Shown one piece after another: positions 1-12,452 of a stretch of 64,000 bases of DNA. The stretch's first letter is position 1; each line of letters starts with the position of its first letter. The notes below the pieces were generated by a model that was given only the letters and a program-made list of their open reading frames with translations, searched no databases and was not told where the DNA came from. The translations under genes and the position numbers were made by a program. Origin of the DNA: Pelobates cultripes (taxonomy: Eukaryota; Chordata; Amphibia; Anura; Pelobatidae); the NCBI GenBank assembly GCA_933207985.1, contig OW240921.1:92823537-92887536 (forward strand). Reading direction: 5' to 3'.

Positions 1-1557
1 TTTGCATGCTCATAAGCTCATGTCTTGCGCTGGTCCTCAGTTTGGGAGAAATTTTTGTTAACGAAAATATAGCACAGGAACACAGATAGAAGTGTTTCAA
101 GCTAAATAGTCAGAGGTAGTAGGAAAAGACGGAAAATAGGTAAGATATAGTGAGAGAAATAGCTCTAAAACTGGAAGGAGTGTCACCAATCCTCTAAACA
201 TACATAAGAAAGAAAAAATATCACTTACTTAATAAAGTAAATAATCCAGGAGTTACAATAAAGTCACATAATCACCCAGGGCATACTTGAAAATGAGAGA
301 AATCTCAATGTATCCTTCCTAGTAAAATATTTTATGAATTAATAAATATAGCTAATAACCAGTGATGTACATAGAATGCAAAACTAAAATGCAAAGTCCA
401 ATTATAAATAGTAAATCCACAATATGGCACAAAACTTATTTGAAGACTGGATATAAATGTAAACAATTATTTTAGTTAACGACTATTAAATTGTACCTCT
501 GGAAATCCTAGTTTCACTGAAAACTGAATTATTTCAGTGGGTTGTCTATAAACATAAAATTACACATTTATTTGTGCATGTCCAAAGGGTCCACCATGGG
601 GCCATAATTTGATGATATTTAATGTTATTCTGTATGTCTAAGTTACACCGGTATATTATTATCAATGAGTTGGAAACAAAATTGAAAACTTGTATTACAG
701 TAAATCTGCATATGTCTGTTATCACAAGATAAAGTATTTAATTATAGCCTGTATTTTCTTTATATCCTTACAGTATATATATATATATCTTCATATCCTT
801 ACAGTATATATATATCCCATTTAGGAGTTGTTATAATAATACTCCCCTCCTTTCCAGCATAACAGAGGGATCTCGGTCTCTCCTCCTACTTAATTGCCAG
901 CACACCAGTGTCATTACATTGATATGTACTCCTTTCCTATTAATCTCTAGAGTGAGGCATGCTTGCCAGAGGAGTAATTACAGCCACTACAGTCCATAGT
1001 TTATGTGATTGAAAGCAATAGGACAACCTGTTGGAGGGTTCTCCTGCTTACTGCTCAGTCAGTTGTCACCATAGAGAGTTAGGTTATCAACATTGTCCTG
1101 TATGCAAAGAATTGATTGACTGGTGGGGAATGACCACATTTTTAAGTTTATTGACTCAAACATTCTAAACTATTAATGTATTTTTTTTTTCAAAATAACA
1201 AAATACCAATTTTTGCTCAACGATGGACAGATGTATTTAATTAGGCACTCAATATTCATACACTTTATCTTACCACACAAATATAAAACACAATTGTGTT
1301 ACGGATACAATTAAAAGGTGAGTATTATATTATAAAACAAATCTGAGTGGAAATGATCAAAAAAGGAACATACCAATAGAATAAATAAAATAAAATACAA
1401 CAGGAATCTATAATAGCTGTGTGTTAACTCTTCACAATCTAGAATTAGCTTTAAGATGTAGAATAAAAATATACACAGTGTAAAACCATTACATGAATAT
1501 AAAATGTTTAAAATATACATGCAAAGAGCGCTGAGGATTAGACAGCGCAAAAAGCAT
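1..1557. other. AT-rich non-coding stretch
   Basis: No coding signal or recognised repeat family was seen. A short direct duplication (a copy of CCTTACAGTATATATATAT near 765-788 and again near 796-816) and a poly-T run near 1179-1190 are the only visible structures. Short ORFs on the minus strand near 1311-1550 have low-complexity, T/L/F-rich translations and look like chance. Confidence 0.6.
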
Positions 1558-1701
1558 ATTCTAATCCTCTGGACACACTCTGGTAATCTGTATCAAAGTC
1601 CCTTACACGAGGCCGACTATAGGTCCGGACCCCGACCTATAGTCGGCCTTGGGTAAGGGATTTTGATACAGATCGCCAGAGTGTGTGCAGAGGACTTTAA
1701 T
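1558..1701. repeat. Foldback (inverted-repeat) element, 68-bp arms
   Basis: Arms 1558-1625 and 1634-1701 are reverse complements over 68 bp with 9 mismatches by hand alignment, separated by 8 nt. The arms contain the palindromic block GGCCGACTATAGGTC at the hairpin tip. The short spacer and lack of coding capacity suggest a MITE or hairpin-forming repeat; no clear target duplication was recognised, so the superfamily is not assigned. Confidence 0.8.
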
Positions 1702-4260
1702 ATATCTTCTCATTGAGTGTTGGGGAGAAGATATCTATCACGGTCTTTGATCATAAACTTTGGGTAATAAAGTGCAATGCTCTGGTCCAACCTGTTTTGT
1801 CTAAGTAGGTTTACACCAGATAACGAAGCAAGTAAAAAAATGTATATATTTAAAAGTGGGAGTAAGGATGTAAATAATGGACAAGAAAGACAAACTGTCC
1901 ATCCATTAAGGCGTACCTAGGTGCTCCAATGTTCAAAATACTTTACTGGATAATTTACGGTATTCAGTAGTCTGGGAGTTTAAGAAAAAACAAAATATGC
2001 GAAGATTGAAACAATTTATAACTTTTTAACATATTGCTGAAATATCACATTCGCTTCTTCTTTTTTTTTTTTTTACAAAAGCCCATTTAGAGTGAAATTG
2101 GAGCAATTGCTTTCAATCTTGTGAAAATATATACCTTTTTCCATAATCAAGACTCAATTATCATCCATACGTTTTGCTGAAAATATGAATTGACATCTGC
2201 ATAAGCTCTCTTCATTCCTACTTGGCAGTCGCTTGGTTAATGGGTACACTAAGTGGCCCATTCTATCATTTTTATTATTTGCAGAACTGTAACGTATCAT
2301 AAAGGTTGAGAATAATTATAGGAAAGTGAATTTACAGGAAGGGCTGAAAAAATGAAAAACACCACCAAGTGCCAAATGTCTTTTCAACATATCACCGTAT
2401 TTACATTCCCAAATCACCCCCTCAGGCCTTGCCCCTCCTCCTGTTCCTTGGCAGGTACACCAAGACAAAATCAGGTTTTGCACTTGTAGCACTTCAGTCT
2501 TGCTGTCGTCAGTCTGATCTCATTCATTAAAAATGTTCCAGTCACATACACCTCTGCCCACCAGCCTTGGCACCGATTATTTCCCAGCAAAATCTGTTCA
2601 CTGCATCATTTTCCAGTAATCTGTCTCTTTTATTATTCGGATGGGTCCAACTGATACTGGGACAGAAGAGCGTGGAATTTGTTAAGCAATTTTTCATCTT
2701 TTGAAAGCATGACTTTCTGGAACCAGCATTGTATTTACAAATTTGGAAGGCAATGTTTGGGCAAGCCATCTAAATGGTTAGACCAAGGATGAAGAAGCAG
2801 GCACCCAGTACCCCCAGCTTTTTGAACTTTTAGATGATTGATTGTGATGAGAGTTGCAGTGTGAGAATAAGTCTGTCCTGTCTGCACTCTTCCCAACTGG
2901 CACCTACAGAGACCCACTCCCGAATTTTTCTGATCCCAACCTCCTCTGCCACGGTATCAAGTGCAAAGACAAAAACCCTTGTAAAGTTAAGACGAGGACA
3001 GTGAATGTACTTACAGAATACTTTTAATTTTGACTCCCAAGTGCCACCTGTGCAGAACCATCATTATAGCTTACCTGCTGAAAACAGTTAGTAATTCGCT
3101 AATGTGTGACATGTCTTAAAAGTTCTGAAAATGACAATTGTTATTTTGGGACTGTTCCCTTATAGCGATGTGATTACTATCCACCCCTATTTGTTCTGTA
3201 AAATAATGATTACTCATCTTGTGTCCAGGGCCAGGACTTATCCGCTGCAGGTTTCAGTTCCTCATACAATGAGGTCAGCATCCAAGCTGATATAACTCAC
3301 AATCTCCTCCATTCCATTGCTTATCATAGAGAAGCAGTAGATTGGAATTAAGCATGCGAGGCCAGACGCCAAGCTCCTCTAATCAAACTGTGCTATCAGC
3401 AACATTGATTCCAGGACCAAGATTAATCTCTGGAGGAAGAAGTGCGTCTAGTGGTTGTCAGAAAGACTGCCACAAGAGGTGTATTTAACCATGTTTCTAC
3501 AAAAGTGCAATATTTTACATTACAGGACCACTGCACCCATACCACTTTATTGAGTCTTTAGTGGTCCTATAAAACCAACGTGAATTTCAAATTTTAGGCA
3601 GCAGCTGCCAAATTGTCCATGTTTTGGCCTATTGAAATTCAGAGCATCCCTTTTGGCAGGCTCTCTCCCTGCTCTGAGTCTATACCACTTAATGTCAGGA
3701 GGTATGTATACCTGATTTGGAGTCTTTTCTTCCAATCAAATGCCTCCCAAGTGTTGGGTGCAATCCATCTGTCCCACTTTTCTGTCTTAATGTCCCACTT
3801 TTATATTGGCTTAGTTCTCTTGGGGTTGTGAATTTATATCAGAGACCCACAGCTCTAATACTCACAGTAATGTGTCTTTGAACTGCAACAAATGTATTTG
3901 GAAATTAATCTGTTTAAATAAGATTCATTGGTCTTATTCTAAATTACATTTCTGATCGCATAAATTGTTATTAATATGTTACCTAAAACCTTTTCAGAAC
4001 AGCACAGCTACTGGCTATACCTCACTCAAACCCCAAAAATGAAAGTGTTCCTCTGTCAATTTGGAATATGAGGACGTATGCAAATAAGCTGTCTGCTTAC
4101 ATTTTTGAAATGCGGTTTTCAATTCACTACAGTAATGAATAAATTGCCTTTTTTAAGACCTCAATTTAATATTTTTGGATGAGCTTTTACATTTTTTTTC
4201 AATGTTTTATTTTTGTAGTACAGGCACATACTAACATGTCACCTTGAGACAAAGTGGATT
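1702..4260. other. Non-coding stretch, nothing recognised
   Basis: Contains a poly-T run near 2061-2074 and scattered short ORFs (for example minus 2542-2769) with no recognisable protein similarity. A short inverted pair GGACCACT/AGTGGTCC flanks about 3525-3567. No gene or repeat family could be supported. Confidence 0.5.
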
Positions 4261-4306
4261 TCATGTGGACCTAGATACACATGTTAAAAGACTTGCACAA
4301 AGCCTT

Positions 4307-4345
4307 CACCTCTGATGAAGGTTTTGTGCCGAAACGCGTCAGGTG
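4307..4345 (+). ncRNA. Hammerhead ribozyme motif (PLE type)
   Basis: Stem I is CACCT (4307-4311) pairing with AGGTG (4341-4345). The core CTGATGA is at 4312-4318, stem II is GGT/GCC (4320-4322 with 4328-4330), followed by GAAA (4331-4334) and the cleavage triplet GTC (4338-4340). Stem III is minimal, as is known for hammerheads of Penelope-like elements, which often need a dimeric form. One extra A sits between CTGATGA and stem II. All conserved core bases are present; activity is inferred, not shown. Confidence 0.75.
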
Positions 4346-4479
4346 GATCCTGAGGACATTTTGGGACTTATTTTATATTCATATGGGACTTTCCTCATTT
4401 TTTATTATTTTTGTAGTTGCATAGTGTTTATTAAAGTTTATGTTCAACCTTTTATTTGTTTTCCTGGTTTGTGCAACTT

Positions 4480-4580
4480 TGGGAAGATACCCACTACAAC
4501 TTGTGTTCCAGTCCTTAGGAAGATTTCTGTTCAAGGCGATCATCTTGAGCCAGCTCCTAATTGGCTCTTCGTATGTGAGT
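4480..4580 (+). other. Diverged two-hairpin module ending in GTGAGT
   Basis: A TGGG/CCCA hairpin (4480-4483 with 4490-4493) is followed by a GAGCCA/TGGCTC hairpin (4547-4552 with 4562-4567) and then GTGAGT at 4575-4580. The order matches the better-preserved modules at 45792-45857, 45990-46053, 60479-60541, 60735-60799 and 60926-60990, but the distance between the hairpins is longer and the first loop is only 6 nt. Read as a decayed relative. Confidence 0.45.
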
Positions 4581-4845
4581 GCAATTTATCCACTACGTCA
4601 CTTTAATTTATTTGACGTTATTACCCTATGTTGTATTTTTCTGCTTTTCTTTCAGAAATTTATTAACCAATGGGTAAAATAATTTTATTGTAATTTTATT
4701 TGAGTGCTCTCACCATTTCTTTTATTTTCACTTAAGTCTATTGTAGTGGTTATTGTGGCCCACTAAGGTGATTGTAGCACCAGTGTTTATTCATTTATTT
4801 TTTTCACCGTGTGTTTTATTGTTCACATACCTCTCACCTCCCAAT

Positions 4846-5052
4846 GTTTTCCTACGGGAAAGCATTGGATTGGCTGAGATGATCAACATGAGGCGGAGCT
4901 TCATCGAGGAAACCAGCGCTGTGAGGGAGTAAACGTAAGCAAAACACCTCGTTTAAACCTGGCAGAGCTGGTCCCGGTCACCGAAACTGTGACTATGCAC
5001 TATAGCGTTAGAAATACAAATATGTATTAATAACACTATAGTGTTCCTTTAA
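4846..5052 (-). mobile_element. T2/Kolobok-type MITE fragment
   Basis: Ends with CTATAGTGTTCCTTTAA at 5036-5052, the reverse complement of a T2-type terminus (TTAAAGGAACACTATAG). The interior near 4848-4875 (a block with GGGAAAGCATTGG) recurs in opposite orientation at about 5790-5830. The left end is truncated against the PLE relic. Confidence 0.65.
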
Positions 5053-5613
5053 GGAAGTAGGCATTATAATTCAACAACATCTGGATATATAGCTTTTGGC
5101 CACTATCAGCACATTTGTTACCATGGCTCCTATAAATACTTACTATAGCTACTCATTTTTATATATAATTTCTCTTCGAAAAAGATGCTTTACATAATAA
5201 GCATGAATGGGAAATGACATATAAGAGTGCCAGAAAGTAAATATAGAAGATACCAAACACCTCATTTTCCCCACCTGATGTTATCCAGGACTGTAGAAGA
5301 ATGATATTATATTTTGTAATGAGTTTGGAATGTGGAAGTGTGACTGTAACATCTACCAAAGAATGTAATGACTAAAAACCTCTGTCATCTGATACGCATA
5401 GAATACAATGAATGTCCCTGCAGGAGGGCAGTATCTTGGCAGTGATCTGTATTATTTTGACTCTGCGACACAGTGCCATGGTGTGAATTGTACTTGTCTA
5501 ACAGTCTTATCAAAAGTTCAGCAATAAAACAAATTAAAGACAAAGACATGACCTCATTAAACTGTGTTCTATGGCTTGCTAGTAGCACATTAGCAATAAT
5601 TTGGTTTGTTTAC
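5053..5613. other. Non-coding stretch, nothing recognised
   Basis: No repeat family or gene was recognised between the two T2-type elements. Short minus-strand ORFs here have no recognisable domain. Confidence 0.5.
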
Positions 5614-5974
5614 TTAAAGGAACACTAAATGTGTATTCCTCACACTATAGGGCCCTTGTAGCCATTTAGGTCACCGGCCCTCACCTGTAAGGAGTAAAAA
5701 AGTTTTTGTTTACTTACCTTTTCTCCCTTGTAGCACTGGTCTCTGCGTTGCTTATCCGTCTCCTTGACTGAGATCATCAAGGTCAATAATCTCAGCCAAT
5801 CCAATGCTTTTCTATAAGAAAGCATTGGGAGGCTAGTGCTCATTTTACTCGGCTATTTCTCCAGAAGTGCCTTTAGTGACAGTCTGGATGACAGCCTATA
5901 AAGACATGTAAACCGTGGAAATGGAAACACTGACTTTCTGCAGTACAGCAATGTTTTCACTTGCAGGGTTAAAA
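5614..5974 (+). mobile_element. T2/Kolobok-type MITE, left-end copy
   Basis: Starts TTAAAGGAACACTAAATG at 5614 and continues with the family interior, including the AGCCAATCCAATGCTTT block. The right side runs up to the 5' end of the L1-like LINE at 5975 without a recognisable terminal repeat, so the copy is truncated or the LINE inserted into it. Confidence 0.65.
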
Positions 5975-6059
5975 TGGGGCGGGGAGGCGTGGTTTGGGCT
6001 CTAACCAAGATAGCCGCATAACCTGGGCACTCCGCTCCACCGGTCCCCTAATCAGCACT

Positions 6060-6995
6060 TTATACCCAGCCACCTACGTTAATGGGACGTACCAAGCGTT
6101 CAGAACCCCTGCAGACCCCAAGGAGCTCGCAAACGGAGCACCAAATAGGCCCCATGGATGGCTATCTTCAATCCCAGCTGGGCACGAGTGGAGAGGTCGG
6201 AAGTCCCCAAATTGCGCCATCCTCCACAGCCTCGATAGTAGGATCGGAATCCTATGCCTTAGACTGTATCGTAGAGTAACTGAAGAATATGGCAGCTTCC
6301 ATAGTGACCAAAGCTAACCTACTTACCCTCACTACCATCAAGGACATGCTGAGAACGGAGATGGCGGGCTTCTGGACAAAGGTGGCTGCGCAGGGAGACC
6401 GCATTCAGGCATTGGAGCAGTCAGCCGAGGCCAAATCCACAAAGTCTGCAGGAAACCAACACAGCGGTATCCAGACAGGGGGAAATAATCCTTGCTATGA
6501 GGAGATCCCTGGAAGACCTGGACAACAGGGGCCGTCGATGAAACATTCGGGTCCGTGGGATACTGGAAGCTGAAGGGGAGGAAAATGTTGAGGAGGTGCT
6601 CACTGGCCGCTTAGAATATGAGAGGGCCCATAGAGCCTTATGACCGCACTTTATAGAAGAGGGGCCGAGAGAATTGATATGTTGCCTTCATTCCTTTCCA
6701 GGGAAGGAGGCTATTATGAAAAAAGCCCGCAACAGGCCAACATGGAATTACCGAGGCGCCCAGGTATCCTTATTCAACGATCTATCCCCATCACGCTGGA
6801 AGCCAGATGGGCTCTATGGCCGGTGACGTCGGCACTAAGAGAATGCAACATTGCCAATCGATAGGGATTCCCCTTCGCATTACTTGCACGCGGTCGGAAT
6901 GGATGGGCCTCTATTCGCTGGCCTGAAGAGGTGCTGCAGTTCCTGGAGGAGCTGGGCCTGCTACCTGTGACAGTCACCAACTAGGTCCTGGCGCC
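6060..6995 (+). pseudogene. L1-type ORF1 (nucleic-acid-binding protein) relic
   Basis: Fragments in several frames follow the order of an L1 ORF1 protein. First comes a poorly conserved N-terminal part (ATG at 6082), then a segment with KANLLTLTTIKDML (about 6308-6350) and a helical stretch (AAQGDRIQALEQ), then LDNRGRR.NIRVRG-like residues near 6515-6560, a motif typical of the RNA-recognition region of transposase_22 proteins. Further on are EYERAHRAL (about 6615-6640) and a decayed C-terminal part to about 6995. In active elements this protein binds element RNA and acts as a chaperone. At least three frameshifts and several stops break it. The family call is from motif order, not from a search. 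Confidence 0.7.
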
Positions 6996-8675
6996 CTTGG
7001 GGTTGAGGCCCTGACCCAGGAAACCGGAGGTATGAGTTTGTGTGCTGGCTCCCGTGGGCCTGGGGTTACCTCTGCTCAGTGGGAATTATCCATTCCCTCT
7101 GACGCCTTACCATTAGGTAACCACCCTACCAGGATCTAGTCAGAGGAAGCCGTTGGACGTGAGCTACAAATAATATAGTGTCACCACCTGATGTGATCCC
7201 CATTAGGGCAGTATTGGGTGGGGGGAAAAGCATACGGGGGTCTGCAAATCTATACCTCCTTCTATTGCGGGCTTTGGGCAGGGAATTATCTGGGATGTCT
7301 GTCTATTAGCCGAGAGAAAGGAAAGGGAGGTCTGCATGCAGACACGGTCAGGCCGCTGTTACCTCCCTAACCGGCTACTCCGCAAATGAGGAAAAGGGTA
7401 TGGAGGCTATTTAAGCCTAAGACTGGTAGGGATCGATGGGACCAATGGAAGAAAAGAGATACAACATGGGTCCTATACACCGCTCCGCTACCTTGAGCTC
7501 GATAGCCCCACCCCAAGGCCTCCGGCATATAACTCTTATTACTGGACTCCTTTCCCTTTTCAACTTATATAGTTTGCTAAAGCGTGTACAATTGTGTGTA
7601 CAATTATGTGTTGATTTCTGTGTTGACTTATGATTTAATTTATGAGCGCATTAAGGCAACATAACGTGACATAACGCGACTTGCTGGAGACACACAAAGG
7701 GAGGGGGAGGGGGGAAGAAAGAAGAGGGAAGGAAGAGGGGGGAGGGACAAAAAAAGGGAGGGGAAAAGAAACATGTGGAGGAGGGAAGGAATTGGGAAGG
7801 AGGTGGGAGGGAAGAGGCGATTCGTTGAAATATTATACCTAATGCTAAATGTGGAGCCTTGGGTGGATGGCGTAGAGTGCATGGTATGTGAGGTCAGTCC
7901 AACAGGGTGTGTAGAGCAGGGGTACATATTGCCCTGGCTGGGAAACACTAGGATTGGGGGGGGTAGGAAAGGAACTTTCTCGTGTTAAACTATGACTGCT
8001 CAATTATTGCTGACAAACTCTCAGGGTATATAAATTGTTGCTATGTGCTGTAACTGATGTAATGGAAATGCATCACGGGAGCACATGGTGAAGTGGTCCT
8101 GACATGTACTACACTTGTTGTAATACCCTTTGGTGGAGACTGGGCTTCTTTACTCAACCCATACTCGTGCAGATTTTCCTACTCTGGGCTTGGTACCGGT
8201 GCGGGCTCCTAGTGATTCCCGTTGTAGCACGAGTCCCCTCCCTTAATGGGGGGAAGATACGGGACATCTCTTGCTCCGCTGGGGGTGTCCCTTAAGGGGA
8301 GTCCTCCTTTTTTCTACAAACTATTTTCCTTCTTTCCACTACTCTCTACCTATCTTATTAGGAGACATCCTATTCATTCCCTGCTCCTCTGGGTGTTCTC
8401 GTCTCTCAGTATATAGGGGAAGGGGCCCAGGTTTTCCAACATATTCTCCCACTAATCTGCTAGCCTTTTCCACTTTTACATTCCTTAATTCTCTCCTCTG
8501 TCCTGTGTTGTTCCTGTCTTTCTTCCTCTCCTCATTTCTTATGCTGACTCGGGAGGTCGGATCCCTCGGGGTTACTGAAACAGAGCAAAGAGTGCTTAGG
8601 AGGTTGGCGACGTGCCTCCTGCATGGGTTGGGCCTAGCTCGGGGCTTAACTTGGCTTACCGCCGCGCTCTTCTGA
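6996..8675 (+). other. LINE inter-ORF spacer
   Basis: About 1.7 kb separates the ORF1 and ORF2 relics. It holds a purine-rich block (about 7685-7825, long runs of G and A on the plus strand) and a C/T-rich block (about 8290-8550). ORFs of up to 148 residues here occur on both strands and are low-complexity, so I do not read them as genes. Confidence 0.6.
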
Positions 8676-11600
8676 ATATCCTCACTCTTAACTGTAGGGG
8701 ATTGAATATCAGAGAACGCAGAACACATCTGTAAAGGGAACTGAAGAAATAACATGTATCGGTAACTTTGCATCAGGAAACGCATTTTATGGAAGGTGCG
8801 GCGCCAAAATAGACACTACCCGGTTAACTTCTTTAGCAACTACCTATCGGCCCGTAAAGTTGGAATTGCAATCATAGTTGCCCCCAACCTGGAATTCCAG
8901 GAACTAGACTGCTTACTCGACTCGCACGGACGTTTCCTATTTCTGAAGGGCACCATCGCCGACAAACTATACACCTTCGCATCAATATATGTCCCAACTG
9001 CAGACAGGCACACTTTATTAGGAATACGTTGGCTAAACTATGAGACTTCTCAGAGGGCGCTCTAATAGTGGGAGGGGACTTTAATGCTCCCCTAGACCTG
9101 CTGCTTGACTCATCCACAGGACATACTTGCATCCCCCAATGGTGCATTCGTTCCATCTGCAGAACATAGGGAAACATGGGACTGGTGGACTGTTGGAGGA
9201 CACTTTACCCTACCGTCAAGGAATTCACGCATTACTCTGCTCTTCATGACCGTTATTCTCGCATTGACTATCTCTTTATTAAACAAGAAGGTCTCTCTCA
9301 GCTCTTAAGAGCCACTATTGGACGCACCACCTGGTCGGATCATGGGCCGGTCGGCATAGAACTCGAATACCCTTTATCCCGACCCTCAACTTGGACGTGG
9401 CAGCTCAATGAGGCCCTCTTGTTGGATCCCGAAGTGCAGGAGCAAGTCTCCCAAGCATTGGATCTTTATTTCCAGGAAACGGTCGGGGAAAATGTAACCG
9501 ATATCGATCTAGGAAGCCTACAAGAGCGTCATCCGAAGCACACTTATTTGGATTGCCACACACACAAAAGAGCGGCCCTACAGGAGATGGCTGACCTTTA
9601 CAAATTTATACTGATTTTGGAACTCCAGCATAAACGAACCCACTTCATGGAAGTATACGGAGAACTGATGCAAGCCATGTGACAGCTGAAGGAACTGCTT
9701 GCGCACAGATATTTTCGATCTATACAATGCTCCAAGGGCTTCTTTTGCTCCTATGTGAACAAAGGAGACAAATATCTCACCCATCTTTTGAAAGGTATCT
9801 CCCCCGAACATAGGTCTGCAAAATACACAGCACCTCAGGGACTATATCCTCCATCCCAAAGGATATAGCAGAAGAATTCCGACGCTACTATAGCCCTCTG
9901 TAAAACCTGCCCACACCCGAGATGAATCAATTAAGCCTGATCGTACTGGCGCATGTCACCATTTACCTAGATACCAACGTCCCGACAGAGGTAACTCCAG
10001 AAATAGCGGCTGTTTTGGATGCCCAGACAAGTACCAAGGAACTCTCTGTAGCTCTGAAAGAGACAAAAACCGGCAAAGCACCGAGGCCTGACGGATTCTC
10101 AACGGGATACTATAAAAATGTTTCCACAATGCTCCTGCCATGGCTGATGAAAGCACTCAAAGCAGTCAAGGAGGGGACGAACTTTGGAGCGGAATTGTTG
10201 GCAGCGACCATAATGGTCTTGCTTAAATCAGGGAAGGATCCGGCAAGCTGTAGCAGCTATCGCCCGATCTCTCTCCTGAATGTGAACGCTAAGCTGTTTA
10301 CAAAAGTTCTGGTGACCAGAATCCAATCAGTCTTACCAACCTTAATTCAGGCAGACCAGACAGGTTTAATCCAAGGGCGGGAAGCACAGGACAGCACATT
10401 GCGTTTCTTTTCCAGTCAATACCACGCAAGAAAGATGCGGAAATACCTAATTTTACTATCAACCGACACTGAAAAGGCATTTGACCAAGTCAATTGGTCA
10501 TATATGATAGCCACTTTAAGAAAGATGGGATTGGGATACAGAATGCTTACTTGGATTTCCACCTTGTACAACAAGCCATGAACCTCAGTGAGAGTTAATG
10601 GGGCATGGTGACAGGAGAAAGGGATGCCCTCTTTCACCGCTGCTATTCGCCATATCACTGGAACCGCTGCTCCAGGCGATCCGCTGGAATCCAGACATCC
10701 GGGGCTACACATGGCAGAAGGTGGAACATAAGGTTGCCGCTTACGCAGATGACCTCCTCCTCTTTATATCGGAACCCCGGATCACACTTCCTTGCCTTCA
10801 AGCGGAATTCGAATGATTCAGTGGATTTTCGGGATGTAAGCTTAACCTATCAAAATATGAAGTACTCAATGTCACAATCCCGATGGAGATATATATATGG
10901 CTCTGGAATCGCTGTTCCCATTCCACTGGTGCTTAGGCAAAATTAAGTATCTTGGACCGTGGGTATCCACAGATCCGCGGGACATATACCAACATAACTT
11001 TATACCCCTGCTGAAGATGCTGTTGGCGGATCTGAACAGATGGGTTACCCTCACGTGATGTGGCATGGGCGAATAGCAGTAATCAAAATAAATATTCTCC
11101 CAAGGGCCCTCTATTTCTTCCAAACCATGCCGCTGACACTACCAGCATCCTTTTCCTCCACATTAAAAACTGTGATCATCCGCAACGTGTGGCGAGAGGA
11201 AAGGTCAAGGCCATGAGCTGTTATGTCTACCTAGACATAGGGGACTGGCGCTACCAGACTTTAAAAAGTACCATCAAGCCACGATTCTGCAACGAATCCT
11301 TGACTGGTACGCTGGAAACACACACAAGCAATGAGTGGTATTAGACACTGGAGGCGTAAACACTAGCCTGGAGTCGGCGGTGTAGTTGGGGGGAAAAGTG
11401 GGGTCAAAAGAGAGGAACGAAGGGGAACCAGTGTCTCACGCACTTTGCACCTGGTAGTTGGTTAGCGAACAGACACACGTCTCACCCACTCCCAGCCCCT
11501 TACTACCGATAACGAACAACGGCAAATTAGGTGGGGGAGGGGGCTGCCCTTGAGGGCATGGCCCTTTTCTTGGGGGTGGAGAATACATCCCGATCCATAA

Positions 11601-12392
11601 GACCTTACGAGACAGTAAAATACGGAACATAGACTTCCTATTAGAGGGTAAGGCATGGACCCCACTGATCTCTCTCCGATATACACAATTAATACACTAA
11701 TACTCGCTCCCACATAAAGAACGGTTACATAGGGATCTTACGTGGTTCGAGGTCCATCATGCTTGACAAGGCTATATCAACGCTATACCAACACCTTTTG
11801 GTTGGCAACCACTTGACAAAAAACACTTTCCAAATGGGAACACATGCTAGGCTGGACTTTTTCACCCTCACTGTGGGACAAGGCATTACTATAGCAGCAT
11901 AAGAGTTCCTTCAACTCCCAATACCAGGAGATGAATTATAAACTCATATCACTCTGTTATAGGACTCCAGTCCTACTCCATAAGATATTCCCGATGGTGC
12001 CCCTGACACGCTGGAGATGCCAGGCGGAAAGGGGGACAATGATACACCTTTGGTGGGACTGTCGGGACATTATCTGGGAAGCGGTGAGGAAGGATGTGAC
12101 AGCTATCTTAGGAGACATAAATGAATGGTCTGCTGAACTAGCTCTGTTACATATATTGTCGCTACCTGTCGCGTTCTATAAGAAATCTCTCCTTCGCTAC
12201 TTATTGAATGCAGCCAAAGCCCTTACACCGATCTTTTGGAAGCGGACCAAGATCACCACTAGAGAGGAGTGGATCCACAGGGTCGATTACATTCAGACGG
12301 CGGAGGTGCTTCATGCCACACTGATGGGAAGTGGGACCAGACATGCAGAGACATGGCAACCATGGTTTAGGTTTATAGCTCAAAGCCAATGA
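8676..12392 (+). pseudogene. L1-type ORF2 relic: endonuclease and reverse transcriptase
   Basis: The reading begins near 8676 with an endonuclease start (ILTLNCRGLNI). The AP-endonuclease core follows: IVGGDFNAPLD near 9066-9098, DRYSRIDYLFI near 9248-9280 and WSDHGPV near 9333. The best-kept open part, 9922-10581 (219 codons), is the reverse transcriptase fingers and palm: [18 protein letters not shown] and DTEKAFDQVNW. After a stop come GCPLSPLLFAISLEP and the catalytic YADD at 10742-10753. The C-terminal region (11931-12392) retains a CxxxxG..HLWWDC zinc-knuckle-like motif. The protein would nick target DNA and prime reverse transcription. Numerous stops and frameshifts make it a pseudogene. 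Confidence 0.85.
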
Positions 12393-12452
12393 GACACAAT
12401 TTTGTATTTGCCTCTCACCTACTAAAAAGGAAATACAGCAACTGATAACAAA

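Larger units (their letters stand above)
4261..4845 (+). mobile_element. Penelope-like element terminal relic 1
   Basis: This coding-free segment carries the hallmarks of a PLE terminal repeat: a TATA-like TTAAAAG near 4284, a hammerhead ribozyme motif at 4307-4345, then a T-rich leader and a diverged copy of the two-hairpin/GTGAGT module (4480-4580). The same order is seen in the PLE at 45603-46053 and in the relic at 60283-60990. The reverse transcriptase part is absent. Outer limits are approximate: the right end merges into a T2-type repeat near 4846. Confidence 0.65.
5975..12452 (+). mobile_element. Tx1/L1-like LINE, near full length, decayed
   Basis: The element opens with TGGGGCGGGGAGGCG, matching the G-rich start of the other L1-type copy at 41101. 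It then shows an ORF1 relic (about 6060-6995), a G/A-rich spacer, and an ORF2 relic with endonuclease and reverse transcriptase (about 8676-12392), in normal L1 order, and ends in an A-rich tail. A degenerate flank match (about 10 of 14 positions, sharing GTTAAAA at 5968-5974 and 12453-12459) may be the target duplication; this is weak. Many stops and frameshifts show that it is inactive. Confidence 0.85.

Noticed and set aside
8271..8785. 134- and 148-codon ORFs on opposite strands
   Set aside because: They lie in the C/T-rich spacer and endonuclease start of the L1-like LINE and show no domain.
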